DNA from: Trichosphaerium sp. ATCC 40318
Taxonomy: Eukaryota > Discosea > Flabellinia > Trichosidae
Direction: 5' to 3'
Assembly: GCA_038496445.1 (NCBI GenBank)
Contig: JALMLS010000255.1
Location: forward strand, 186,001 to 250,000
Length of the DNA stretch: 64,000 nucleotides
The position numbers and the translations under genes were made by a program. The notes under the pieces are model-generated. The model saw only the letters and a list, made by a program, of their open reading frames with translations, had not been told where the DNA came from and searched no databases. Positions 34,134 to 46,609 of this stretch are shown here, one piece after another (position 1 is the stretch's first letter; the number at the start of each line of letters is the position of its first letter).

Positions 34134-36141
34134 TTACGACTTGATGCTTTGTGTTTCGTAATCTTCACTAACTTGTCCCAACACGTGAATTTCTAACCGA
34201 AGTTCTGCGCTGGCCTGCTCAATGCTCGTTCGGGCTCGTTTGCTCTTTGTCCATCGCGACCATACCCTGCTATCGCGCATTAAGGTATCGAATGTACCCA
34301 ACAATCTCATTATCGATGAGAAATCAGTCTTGCGCGGCAGTGATAGCGAATGTAACTCCAACAAGGATCCACGCAATAACGCTATAATCTCTATCACATC
34401 AACCTTTAAATACAGTAAGACAAATACACCGTTGTTGAAAAAAGAGGATATGACCTTATCTTGCGCTACTCCGTGCAAGTAGTTAAGTAGCTGAGCCATG
34501 TACTTGATAATATTTCGTTTAGACACATTTTCAGTGTTTATCGCTTCAAATTTAAGTTTTAGTCTTGGAAGGGATTGCAACTGAACATGCTATGTGTCTT
34601 TGTCAGATCAAAAACAATCACTTTATGTTTTCGAGCGCTCACCTTCTTTTGTGCGAGCTGTAGCTTCTTTGGACTAGGAGACCATGTGTACATCTCCGAT
34701 ACTTGCTCACTTCTGTCCTTCTTTGTCGACACTGTAATCACGTTTATAGTGTCTTTATTCACTTTCACATCAACAATCTTTCCTTTAAATACGCGACATG
34801 CAAGCGGTTCATGTTGTTCTCGAAGAATTGGGGACCATATTGACAAAGCTATACCATCTGTTAGCGTTGTGCAATTAATACTTCAAACCATACTTTTGGG
34901 AGCCCTAGCCAGTATAAATCCGCTCACTATGTCCATGTGTGTTAACGCGGAAGTTGCCAGTTGATTTTGCAATACAGCCAATGCACCGAGGCCTGAACAC
35001 ACATGTCAAAAAAAACAATGACAAAAAACATGATCGATACCTTGATCCTCACGGGGAGCCTGAGTTACATTGATTGGCTGAATCTCTTGATGTTGATCAG
35101 CATGCACTTCTAGCAGTGAAATGTCGCCACTTGCATAACCGATAATAACGCTAGACACCATGTTAGTTCATCTCACCAAGGCGTTTCTAATACCATAGCA
35201 AACCAGAATGATTTTCAAGAGGGTGGAGGCTGAGTGGATTAGGCAGAAGTTGCGCAGTCATAGGTTCTTAAAAAGTGTCAGAAAAGTCACCAACTGGCCA
35301 GGGAATTACCTGCATCTGGTCTGCGTAGATACCACACAACCAATTCGTGAGTATCTTCAGGTTTTGAAGACGAGGAAACACGTCTTAGAGCATACAAGTG
35401 GTCTCCGTGTAACTAGTAAGTTTAACAGTCAGCTGTGGTTACTATATACGTACTTTAAGCGCCAGAAAGGCCATGGATTCCCTCATCTGCAACATTAAAA
35501 TACCTTCTACATAGTCCCAAACCTGGCAGGTTATAAATCATGGAGCAGGTTAGGAAGAAAATGGAGCACCTGGAATTCGCCATGAGACCCAAACAAAACG
35601 TAGCTGTCTGACACTGAAGAGTAGTGTTTACCATCTATAGGGAAGTCTGGCGTTGGGGAATGTGCGTTTATCTTGGTAAAAATACAAGGCGCCTGTAGAT
35701 GTAGTTGTGGTGAGTATTAAAAGGCATTCACGTAATGGATAACGCTCAAACCTCTAATATATACAAGCCATCCTTCGTCGCTACTATTGCAAAGTCGTGT
35801 CCGCCTACCAAACCAAGAGTTGTTCTGTTTGTAAAACTTTTTGTAACGACATCCCCAGTTTGCAAATTTACTAATTTGTATTTCTCGATATTATTGTCGC
35901 ATTTGAGTACAGTGACTACGTTGTCACCAAAAAAGCAACGTAAGGTAAATAACGCCGTGGTACTATCTTCATATTCGAAAACAGACCTATTTGCAAGCTT
36001 TAAACAGGTGTAGCTGTTGGTCTCCTTATAATCAGCAAATATAAATTCGGTGCCAACAAAATGTAACCCTTTGCGCTTGTAGAAACGTTTGTTGTTCCAA
36101 CAAGGTGGAATAAGATTATCTATGAGCCTTGTAAGATACAT
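34134..36141 (-). CDS. WD40-type beta-propeller protein with helical C-terminus, function unassigned
   Basis: From the ATG at 36141 the exons encode short beta-blade-like units: GTEFIFADY, NNIEKYKLVNLQTGDVV, HDFAIVATKDGLYILE, DSYVLFGSHGEFQVWDYVE (a good G-H/W-D repeat), HLYALRRVSS..HELVVWYLRR, VIIGYASGDISLLEVHAD, GLGALAVLQN and KGKIVDVKVNKDTINVITVS. The last exon (34134-34580) is helical (NIIKYMAQLLNYLH, VDVIEIIALLRGSLLELHSL, MRLLGTFDTLMRD). A propeller followed by a helical tail occurs in small-subunit-processome UTP proteins among others, but no specific member is recognised. Introns are short and frequent. The start choice is uncertain because upstream sequence stays partly open. Confidence 0.5.
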
Positions 36142-36319
36142 ATAATTAGTACATGTAGTTAGAACCTAGTACACCAGTCATGTCGAGGCTCGCATCCACT
36201 TCGCGTCTGTACAGCGCTGATAGAGTACTAATTTTGCCCTTTTAAGTAAGAAATATTAGTCGTAAGCCACATGAAAACAATTTACACATTGTGACAACAA
36301 CGGTTAGTTGTACGATTCT

Positions 36320-37003
36320 TTATTTGCTATTTTTGCCTTTGTTTCTGTTTCTATTATTTCCTCTGCCTCGCTTTTTTGGTGTTTCCCACTCTTCAACTAT
36401 CTCCCATTCCAACTCATCAGGTTTTTTTTCGGGCTCTTTGACAGGTGGAGTTTTCTTTTTAGGTGGTTGCGCTGCCTGTTTCTGTGGTTGTTTGGCTGGA
36501 ACTGAAGTTTGCTTCATTTGCCCTCCAACTTGCTTCTGCCCGCCAACTAACGTTTTTTCGTTATGTTCGCGTATTTGACGGCCCTATCATTTTTAAAAAG
36601 TGACAGCTACGTGTGACGGACCTTGCTTTTGTAAACATGAGATTTACGCTCTAGCTCTGGCACATGGCCTGCCCGAATCTCGATGGCTGGGCGCTCAGAG
36701 CCGTCCGCACGCTTTTCGCGTTTTACTGTCGTGTGTTGTTTGGACGGTGTTTTAGGGTCTACTTTAACTACTTTTTCCGTTGATTGCGCGGTTTTTTGCG
36801 TGTTTGGTGCAGTTTGAGTTGCTTTGTTGTCTTCTGTGCCAGAGGGTTTGTCTTTGGAGCCCTTTGTTGGTGTGTTAGCGTTTTTTTCCGTTTTTGATGC
36901 GCTAGTAGAAGGCTAGAGCGGTGTAAACAATTGGCAATGTATTTCGGTTCACCTTGTAATGGAAATTTCCCCTGCCTCTCCTCTTAGCACCACCACTACT
37001 CAT
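36320..37003 (-). CDS. Small basic, RG-rich low-complexity protein
   Basis: Three exons. The protein starts MSSGGAKRRGRGNFHYK, runs through a Ser/Thr/Lys-rich disordered region, then ADGSERPAIEIRAGHVPELERK and QIREHNEKTLVGGQKQVGGQ. It ends with a Pro/Lys-rich stretch, an acidic patch (DELEWEIVEEWE) and a basic RG/RN end (KKRGRGNNRNRNKG). No known fold. The composition (RG-rich ends, basic, disordered) suggests RNA or ribosome association, but this is inference. It shares a 162-bp intergenic region with the TOR gene, transcribed in the opposite direction. Confidence 0.5.
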
Positions 37004-37165
37004 GTTGAACGACTGGTATACTTAGCTCGTTTAAAAAGTTTGATTTTTGCGATAATTATTGAAAAATAACTCACCAAATAACTGCTCGGAGTCACACAAT
37101 CGCCTCGCGTTATCTTGTACTATCGACCAGCCGATAAATGGTTAAATAATACAGCACAAATAATT
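37004..37165. promoter_or_regulatory. Bidirectional promoter region between the RG-rich gene and TOR
   Basis: 162 bp between two start codons facing away from each other. AT-rich; no named element recognised. Confidence 0.4.
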
Positions 37166-40100
37166 ATGACAACGAGAAAACACGCCAAGAAGCTCACTCA
37201 GTCAGAGTTGAAGCCATGGCAGCAGAAATTGCGGGTTATAAAACAGGCTGTTACAAGCGTCAGGTACTAGTGACCTAAACCAAGCAAAACTGACCAAAAC
37301 TACAGGATAAACGACACAAGGGAAGCAGCGAGACAATTGGGACAATTGGTATGAAATTATGTCGGTTTATTATTTATTCGCTCAAAGGTCGGTTTAAACG
37401 CGCGAGTGATGAAGGCAGAGTTTGCTTTGTTCATGGAGGACGTTAATAATATAATCTCGGACCTAGTGCGCAGCAATGTACAACAATCAAATCTGGCTGG
37501 CATGATATGTCTGTGTGCGTTTGAAGCTCAAACAAGGCGATTTTTCGTGTCTGACATTTTATGTCACCCCGATTTTAATGTTGCTATGAGCTCTTGATAG
37601 AGATCACCGTTTTATTTACCTGTCACTTTTTTTTTCCCAACTGATGCCTAGATGAGTTGGTTGGTGTAGACTTTCAAGAGCACATTACAAAATTGAAGCG
37701 CTTGGCCGAGTACTTGAGGGTTGGTTTATCAAATTCTGATTCTAAAGTAATAGCAGAAGCTGCCCACGCGTTCGGTACACCTTCACATACACCTGTGTTT
37801 AACCATGTCACCAATATTGCTTTAAGGGAGGCTTAGTAAAGTTGGACGTACACTAACGAATGAAATGTGTGCCAGAGAAATCGCTCAAGCGCTTGCTGGT
37901 CTAGGTACCATTACAATGACACTTTATAATAAAAAAAATAAATTCCAAAAAATTATTTACCAATTCTTTTAAGGGGAGACTGAACTCAAGACCGAGTCTA
38001 GACGCTATGCACAAGTATATGTGTTACTCAATCTTGCGAAACACGCGCCTTACTTATTTTACACTCACTTACAAACGTTTTTGGACAAATCAACCGGAAT
38101 TTGGGTTGCCCTAAGAGATCCTCGTGCAGACTTGAGAATAGTACGCTGCTAAACCGCACTAAAGGCTTATTTAACACTTATTTAGAGTGCTGCCGAAACC
38201 GTGGGTGCGGCATTAGCCATTATCACTGAAAGGGAGAACAGCACACAATACACATCACGTATTTACGAGGAAGCTATAAAGGTACTTTTGATACATATCT
38301 CGAGTCAAATTAATCAGGTGTGTAGGGTTTTGAATCTCAGAATGAAGATGTACCTAGCATACATGGCTCCCTTCTTACTTTAGGAGAGTTGCTTACGCGC
38401 TGTCCTACGTTTATGACGGGCTCTGGACGCCTGGACGTTACCTGTCACATGATGCTTAAATATAAAGACATAAAGGACAAGAATGTCAGACATTCAGTAA
38501 TAGACCTACTGCCGCGATTGGCGCGATGTAGTCCTAAAACATTTACAAAGAAATATCAGCCAACAGTAATGCCATGGCTCGTTCCTCTTATGGAAGGAAA
38601 AGACGAATACGCCAAGCGCTCTTTCCTCAGTGTCGGCAAAATTTCGTTGGTATGGCAGCTATCATTCAACTTTTTACTTTATTTTCTCACGTGTCTTGCA
38701 GGCGATAAAGCAACACAAAGAATTTAATAAGCATTTACCGGCTATAATACAAAACATAAGAAATGGATTGGTAGATGACCCTAAAATGGCAGCTTTTAAT
38801 GCAGCACTGCTACAGTGTATTACTATGCTTTCAGAAGCAGTGGGACCAGCAATCCATCAAGGATGTGATATGGGTGTATTCCTCGGTAAGAAAACTTCCA
38901 ATTGTTATTGTTATTGTTTATGCAAATTTTACTAACGTCTTCTATCATAAAAAGACCAAATTTTCTCTGTTGGGTTGAGCACAGAATTAGTAAAGTGCAT
39001 TGACACTATGTTAAAAACAATTCCGAGTCTTGCAAGAGACCTACAAAACAGATTGATAAATTTGCTCAAAAATATTTTGCTTCCTGCGCTAACACCACAA
39101 AGTGGTAAAGCCCACACTACCACCAAGTGAGTTTCATAGTATTACAGTATTCGGCTGAAATCACTTACTCTTCTGCTAGAACGAAACGGGACATGTTGAA
39201 ACGTGTTGTATCTAAACCCGCAATGGGAAAGCAAAAACAAAGTAGCCAACAAATCGCTATACAACAAATTGCTCTCGCCCTCAGAACATTGGGAACGTTT
39301 AACTACATGGTCTGTTATTTACCAGGTCAAAGCAATACTAACTAAAATGATAGGTGATGATCGAGGGTACTGTAGTATTCGCACGTGATGTAGTTGTAAA
39401 GTTTTTGGATTTCGGTAAGAAGCACTTACGGTTTGTTGTTTTTCTCATTACTTCCTGTAGAAGAACCTGCGATTAGACAGGAAGCTGCAATAGCATGTGC
39501 CACGTGGTTGGTGCAAGAGCTTCAAAAGAGAACCACACGGAAACAAAAGTTAAATTTCGATGGTGAAGACATGTTCTCACGTGTACTTACCCTTGGTATT
39601 ACTGACCCAGGTACGTAATTATTGGTGGCATTACTCTGTAACTAATGTCGCTCTCTACAGATCCTTCGATACGCTACAAAGTGCTGGGGTCTCTTGGAAA
39701 ATCGTTGGACGTGTATTTGGAAACAGGAGACAGTTTGCGGTCCCTCTTTATGGCGCTATATGACGAAAGTTTCAAAGTTCGCAACTTAGTGATGGAAATG
39801 ATTGGTAGACTTGCCATTCGTAACCCTGCCTCTATAATGCCATCTGTAAGTTTAGGCAGTTTAGTATTTTCATTTTTAACTTGTGCGTAGGTCCGTAAAA
39901 CGTTGACGGATCTCCTTACTGAATTCGGTGCGTTGTGTCAGACTGGCTGATAGAAAGCTAACAACTTCTTACAGAATTCGCTGGAACAGAGACGCACAAG
40001 GAACAGAGTGCGCGCTTGTTGGGTACCCTTATAGGCGCATCAGGAGATTTAATTAAGCCTTACGTTTTCACCATTTTGGAGACGTTACTGCCAAAACTTA

Positions 40101-43100
40101 AAGATGGCTCTGATGCTCTACAACTTGCTGTTTTGCAAGCTCTTGGGGAAATTTCAATTGTAGGATACCAAGAAATTGAAGTACATATGGAAAAATTGTT
40201 GCCGCTGATTCTTCGACTATTACAAGATCAAACAAGCCCTATCAAAAGGCGTATAGGCTTAGATGTTCTTTCCAATTTGGCGGGCGCAACTGGTACGTCA
40301 CTGATTACAATTGTTTGCATTTGAGTCTCACCTGTACCAAAGGTTACGTCATTGAACCGTACGAGAAATACCCACGGCTTTTCGATATTCTATTTTGGAT
40401 GGTTAAAACTGAGCGCGAAAAACATGTTCGTATGAGTTTACTCAAAGCGTTGGGCGTTCTTGGCGCTATAGATCCTTATAGAATAAAGAGTGCACTGCAG
40501 TCTCGAGGCGACCTTTTGGGCGTACGTCAAATCAAAAAAAAAGCAGTTCCTTCTCAAAGTTTATGTGTGTAGGAAGCGGCAGGTGGTCCATCAGCCCAAA
40601 GCCTGGCGCCATCAGATCCAGATTACTATTTGATAACAGCTATCCAGGTAGTAACCCCCTCTTGCTTTCTTGTGTTGATGTTTGGCATATAGGTGTTAAC
40701 GTCAATTCTTTATGATTCGTCACTTGCGACTTACCACAATCAAGCTGTCGATGCTCTTGTGCGCATAGCGAAAAACTGTTTACCTCAGATGGACGAAGAG
40801 AGTTCTGGATCATCTGACAAGGAGGATAACAGCAGAACCCGTGGAAGGGCAACGAAAAAACTGAGTATTCCAAACCTCAAACAAAACAGAGCAGCCAGAC
40901 GAAAGGCCATACTATCAAAGATTATGCCTGTAATGCTGTCTCTTATAGACAAACCTCAAGCGCCAATAACCAAATTGTTGATAGAACATTTAACAAGTTT
41001 GGTTCAAATCGTTGGGGATGACATAACAGACTACTTGGAGCAAACCTTTCATGTTATTCAACGCTTTTGGGATTCCACAGATCTTCTCGAAAGTATCATG
41101 TACCTCATGGAAGAACTTGCATCTGCTCTTGGTAGTCGATTCAAGGGCTATCTCCCTGGAATTATTCCGCAAATTTTAAAGCGGTTGGAGTTGCAAGTTA
41201 GAACCACTACGAGGCTTTTACTGAGAAGTCTTGCAGTACTAGGGCCGTTCCTGGATGGATATTTACATCTAGTCACATCGGCTATACTAGTGATATTCAG
41301 CAACGAAGAACTTGTACAAGAGATGCGTGTACTTGCTATCAACACGTTGACAGCGATCGCTAAGCACTTGAACTTGGCTGAATACGGATCTAGACTGATA
41401 CACCCAATCTTGAAGGTTTTTGAGCAGGAACCTAGCAATTCTGCACTTGTTCGTGGTTCTGTTGATTTCCTGTGCTACCTGGTTTTCCAAATGGGACCGG
41501 ATTATGCGATCTTTATACCTGCTGTTGCAAAGTTGTTACGGTTTAAGCAAGTCAGTCACAAGTCGTACAACACTATTACCAACAAACTGATGAAAAACCA
41601 GACGTTGAACAAGGTACAAACCTCAGCCAATACCCCTTTTTTTGTTTGATTTCCTTGAGTCTTATGCACTATTCCTAGACGGAGCTTCCCGAGGTAGATA
41701 CCCCAGAAACTATAATAGAATCGCGTCCATCACACTCTTATAGCATTGGCGGGCTAAGAGGTACTACTTTTTGTTTGGAAAGCCTATTTGCCTAACTTTT
41801 ATGCTTCACCAAAATCTAACCCTATGTAGGTAGCGTAAGTGGTATTACGCCTAGAACAGGAAGTCTGTCGGGTGTAATGAAAAAACCTAGAATGAATGAA
41901 GAAGCTCTACAAAGATCATGGGATACTACGCAACAATCTACAAAGGAAGATTGGGCAAACTGGATGCGTAGCTTCTCTGTTGAGCTTGTCCGCGAGTCAC
42001 CCAGCCTGGCGATACGGTCATGTTCTCAGTTAGCACAAGTATACTACCCACTTAATGAGAGATTGTTTCCAGCAGCGTTCTTATCCTGTTGGCACCGTCT
42101 CAAGAAACCAACTAAAGAACAGCTTTTGTCGTCATTGAAGATTGCTATTCTGTCACAGCATATGCCTTCTGGTACAATTATCTCTTTTTAAAAATACGTT
42201 AAATTAAATGTCCATAGGTATTTTACAAACGCTTCTGAATCTCATCGAGTTTCTGGAGCATGCGAACGTTGGTAGGATCATTGATCCTAAGATTCTAAGC
42301 GAGAGAGCAGAAAAGTGTAGGGCCTATGCTAAAGCGTTGCATTACAAAGAAATCGAATTTCATGATATCGTGTCAAAAGGATTCAAAAAACCTCCGCCAA
42401 AGCCAGAAACACCTATTACGTACAGAAAGGCTACATTGCACGCTCCCCCATTACCACCTCCTACAAAGAAAGATGGTGAAGGCGAAATGATTGCAATTGA
42501 AGCGCTCATTAGTCTAAACAACCATCTACAACAAGCCGAAGCGGCCAATGGTATTCTCATATGGGCACAACAAAACCAAAGAGACGCCAAGCTCAAAGAG
42601 ACTTGGTATGAAAAATTGAACCAGTGGGACTGTACGTACTATTTTGTCTTTTGTCTGTAGACTTAGTATACTGTTACTGACAAGAATTTAGCTGCTTTGC
42701 GTGTTTACCAATTGACTGAGCGTCAAGTCGAGAAAGGGACTGCAGAAGAAATGGCTGTTAAGGTTGGCATGATGCGTTGTTTGTCAGCGTTGCGTGAATG
42801 GGCTCAGCTCCTCCACATTGCGAAGCCTCTCTCTTTTAAAAAGTTCTCTAAATTTACACGTGAGGGCGCTACGCTTGCAGCCCGTGCGGCATGGCATCTG
42901 CGCGATATGGCCAGACTCGAAAAATACGTTAAAATGATCGATGACAGTTTACTCCAAGGACAATTTTTCCGCGCTATCCTTCGTGTGCACAGTGGAGATT
43001 ATTCAAAAGTGAGACGACACATTAAGAGCGCAAGGGTTAAGATTGATAATGAACTTACAGCTCAGTCCGCAGAGAGTTATGAACGTGCTTATGGAGTACG

Positions 43101-46100
43101 CCCTTGAAATACAGGTTAGACCACCAAAGCGCTAATGATGTTTTGTAGAGCATGGTCGTATTACAGCAGCTTGCTGAAATGGAGGAGATACTTACTTGGA
43201 GGGATGCTTCACCACAAAGACGTGAAATGACGAGAAAAATATGGACAAAGCGGTTAACAGGTATTCAACGCAACATAGACACATGGGAAAATATTCTAGC
43301 AGTCCGTGCACTTGTACTACCTCCACAGAAAGATCAAAATACGTGGCTTAAATTCGCTGGATTGTGTAGGAAAGAAGGTACAAAACAAAACACGTGACCC
43401 CTTTATCTGGTATTACTTTACTGACCAATGCTAATTTTAAGGCGGAAAATTGGGTCTTGGTCACAAGGTTCTTGTTGAGTTGTTGGGTACCGATCCAAGT
43501 GAAGCGCCACTAGCACCTCTCCCACACACCAATCCTGAAGCTACTTATGCGTTCATTAAACAAATGTGGGCGGCACAGGTACCAAATGAGTTGGTTCAAG
43601 AATTCTGTTATTCAATGCGTTCTAGGTCCATGAGGCAGCCCACGATCAATTGACAAAACTAGAGACTCATCTATCAAAAGCTAACGGAGATTATACTGGA
43701 TTACACGCAAGAGTCAGCTCAAAACTTTGCGAGTGGCAACGAAGACTGACCGAGGTCGATCAAAAGAGTATTGCTTCGCTGCTAGCCGGCTCAGAGAAGG
43801 CTCTAGCCCTTAACCCCAACTCTTACAAAGCTGAACATGCTTGGGCTATGCTAAATTATGATATTCTAGCAGTTTACGAAGAAAGGAGCCCAGCACAAGC
43901 AGTCTTCCTTCAAAGGTACCGTTGTAATCTCGGAAGTACAACAACCACTATTTAAACTCGTACTAGGTTGATTGATGCCATAAAAGGATTCTTTAACGCT
44001 ATTGCTCTGTCACCTGACAGCTTGCGTGATATTCTTCGATTGTTGACGCTCTGGTTTGAATACGGAAGCTACAAAAAAGAAGTTGAAACTACGTTGAAGG
44101 AAGGTTTCTCTGATGGTAGAATAAGTATAGACACATGGTTGCAAGTTATCCCTCAGATTATTGCGAGACTTGATTCGAACATTCCTCAAGTACACGAATT
44201 GTTGGTCTCCATCGGACGGGCTCACCCACAAGGTATGTTACATGAAATGCGGTTTGGTGTGGCTTACAATACTCTAGCGCTTGTATATCCACTGACTGTA
44301 GCCACTAACTCTGAGAACAGAGTGCGCCAAGAAGGTACGTACACCTGAGAGTTGTTTCTGTGTTCTCAATTGTAACAAACTTGTGTTTAGCTGCCAAGAA
44401 CATTATGGATGAAATGAGGCGCGATAGCGGTCCTCTTCTTGATCAAGCATTGCTAGTATCTGAAGAACTTGTACGCGTTGCTATCTTATGGTTCGAACAA
44501 TGGCAAGGTGGCATTGAAGAAGCCGCCAAATTTTACTACACAGACCAAAAAGACCCGGCTCGAATGGTTACCATATTGGAGACACTGCACCAGAGTATGG
44601 ACAAAGGACCAAAGTCTCACTTGGAGATTCAATTCTACCACGCTTTTGGAAAAGATCTGAAAGAAGCTCGAGAGTGGTTAAAACGGTATCAACGTGAAGG
44701 CGATCATAACTGCATTAGACGAGGTAACGTCAACACAAAACAATTTTCATTTTTAGAACTTTTTTTTTGTGCAGTGACCTAACCGGCTATAGCTTGGGAC
44801 ATGTACTACGCTGTTTTCGTACAGCTATCTTCCATCCTGAAGACTACCAATACTGTGGATTTGCGTTATGCCGCACCAAAGTTACACGCAGCGCAGGACC
44901 TCGATCTCGCTGTGCCCGGCACGTATGCCGGAAAGAAAGGTTCTGAAGTCATTTCTATCGCAAACTTTCACGCACAGTACGCAACGTTTGATATGCACTT
45001 TTGTAGTTAATTGGTTGCACTAGTTTACACATCATTACTTCCAAGCAAAGGCCTAGGCGCTTGAGACTTGATGGTTCTGATGGCAAGGAGTACACCTTCT
45101 TGTTGAAGGGCCATGAGGATTTGCGCCAAGATGAGAGGGTGATGCAACTGTTTTTCTTGGTAAACAGTCTATTGAGCAATCACAGATTCTCTTCTACCCG
45201 ACACTTGAAAATAAGGTGACCGAAAACTTGTTCAGCCACAATCTCACTCTTTGCCAACTAGGCGATACTCAGTTACGCCGTTAACCCCAGGAAGTGGGTT
45301 GATTGGTTGGGTTCCAAACTGCGACACAATGAATGAACTGATTAAACAGCACCGTAAACACAATGAAGCGCAGCTCAAAAAGGAAATCAACCTTATTGGC
45401 CAACTTTCTGGCAAAAATTATGATGATTTAACGGTACGCCCTACTTCCAATGGCATAAAACTCACTTTACTGATTGTACAATTTATAGATCATTCAAAAA
45501 TTAGAAATATTTAGCGAGGCCATAGCGCTGAGCGATGGCAGAGATCTAGCCGCTGTTATGTGGAAAAAGAGCCCTTCGTCTGAGGTGTGGCTCAATCAAA
45601 GAACCATCTTTACACGCTCCCTTGCAGTCATGTCAATGGTACTCCCTTCACTTCAACCGTCTCACCGTTAGCACCTATTTTAATAAAATGCTTTAGGTTG
45701 GTTATATTTTGGGACTGGGAGACAGACACCCAAGTAATATTATGATACACAAAAACTCAGGTCAAGTGGTACACATCGATTTTGGTGATTGCTTCGAGGT
45801 CGCCATGAACCGAGATAAATACCCAGAGAATATCCCATTCCGGCTGACACGTATGCTCGTTAAAGCCATGGAGGTAAGTCACCACTTTGTTATGGTTTTT
45901 GTTATGTTCTACAAGCTACAGGTTCTCACGTGTTTTTGTTAGATTTCTGGTATAGAGGGCACATTCCGTACCACATGTGAAGTGGTCATGCGTATCCTCC
46001 GTGACAACCGCGAAAGTCTTATGGCTTTGTTGGAGGCTTTCGTTTATGATCCTTTGATCAACTGGAGGCTTCTCACAACGAGTGCGTCTAACATGAGCAA

Positions 46101-46479
46101 AAAAAGAAATAGTAGAATTGTTACTAACACTACTGTTCAACCAGGTGATGCATCCACGCCTAGCTCCGTGAAAAACGCAGGGTCAGTGCCACTCAGCCGC
46201 ACTGCCCACCAAATGTCACTCAGTAAGAAAGCAAGCATTGGAAGTAAGATAAGCATGAGCAAACCTAGCTTTGGAAAGGCTAGCTTGGGCAAGGAATCCA
46301 AGCACAGGCTAAACGACAAAGCGCTTCAAATTGTATCACGGATCAAACAGAAGCTTACTGGACGAGACTTCGAAGACAAGGAATTAGAAGTCAAAGCGCA
46401 AGTCGATAAACTCATACAACAAGCAACGAGTCACGAGAATTTATGTACTTTGTTCGGTGGTTGGTGTCCATGGTGGTAA
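37166..46479 (+). CDS. TOR: Target of rapamycin (TOR) PI3K-related Ser/Thr kinase
   Basis: The catalytic core of TORC1/TORC2, controlling growth with nutrient status. The N-terminal two-thirds are HEAT repeats (about 37400-41640; [41 protein letters not shown]). A FAT domain follows (about 41900-44300; [49 protein letters not shown]). The FRB domain (44460-44860) reads [23 protein letters not shown] and AWDMYYAVF. The kinase core has [44 protein letters not shown] and [36 protein letters not shown] Ser/Lys-rich linker leads to FATC, ending [16 protein letters not shown] at 46479. Length is about 2,400 residues over some 27 exons. At two rapamycin-contact positions the residues differ from human mTOR: Ala for Ser2035 and Tyr for Phe2039. 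AATAAA follows at 46517. Confidence 0.95.
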
Positions 46480-46516
46480 AACCAATTAACTGTCGTCTTA
46501 TAATGTATTTTTAAAC

Positions 46517-46522
46517 AATAAA
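46517..46522 (+). terminator. AATAAA polyadenylation signal candidate of TOR
   Basis: Canonical hexamer 38 nt downstream of the TOR stop, in the 130-bp space between convergent TOR and HECT genes. Confidence 0.5.
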
Positions 46523-46609
46523 AAAGTAAACGCTAAGCACGTGTTTGAGCATTGTGGCTCTTTCAAAATCTATTTTCGCCAAGAATGTATTGATGAAGGC
46601 GCTTGAACA

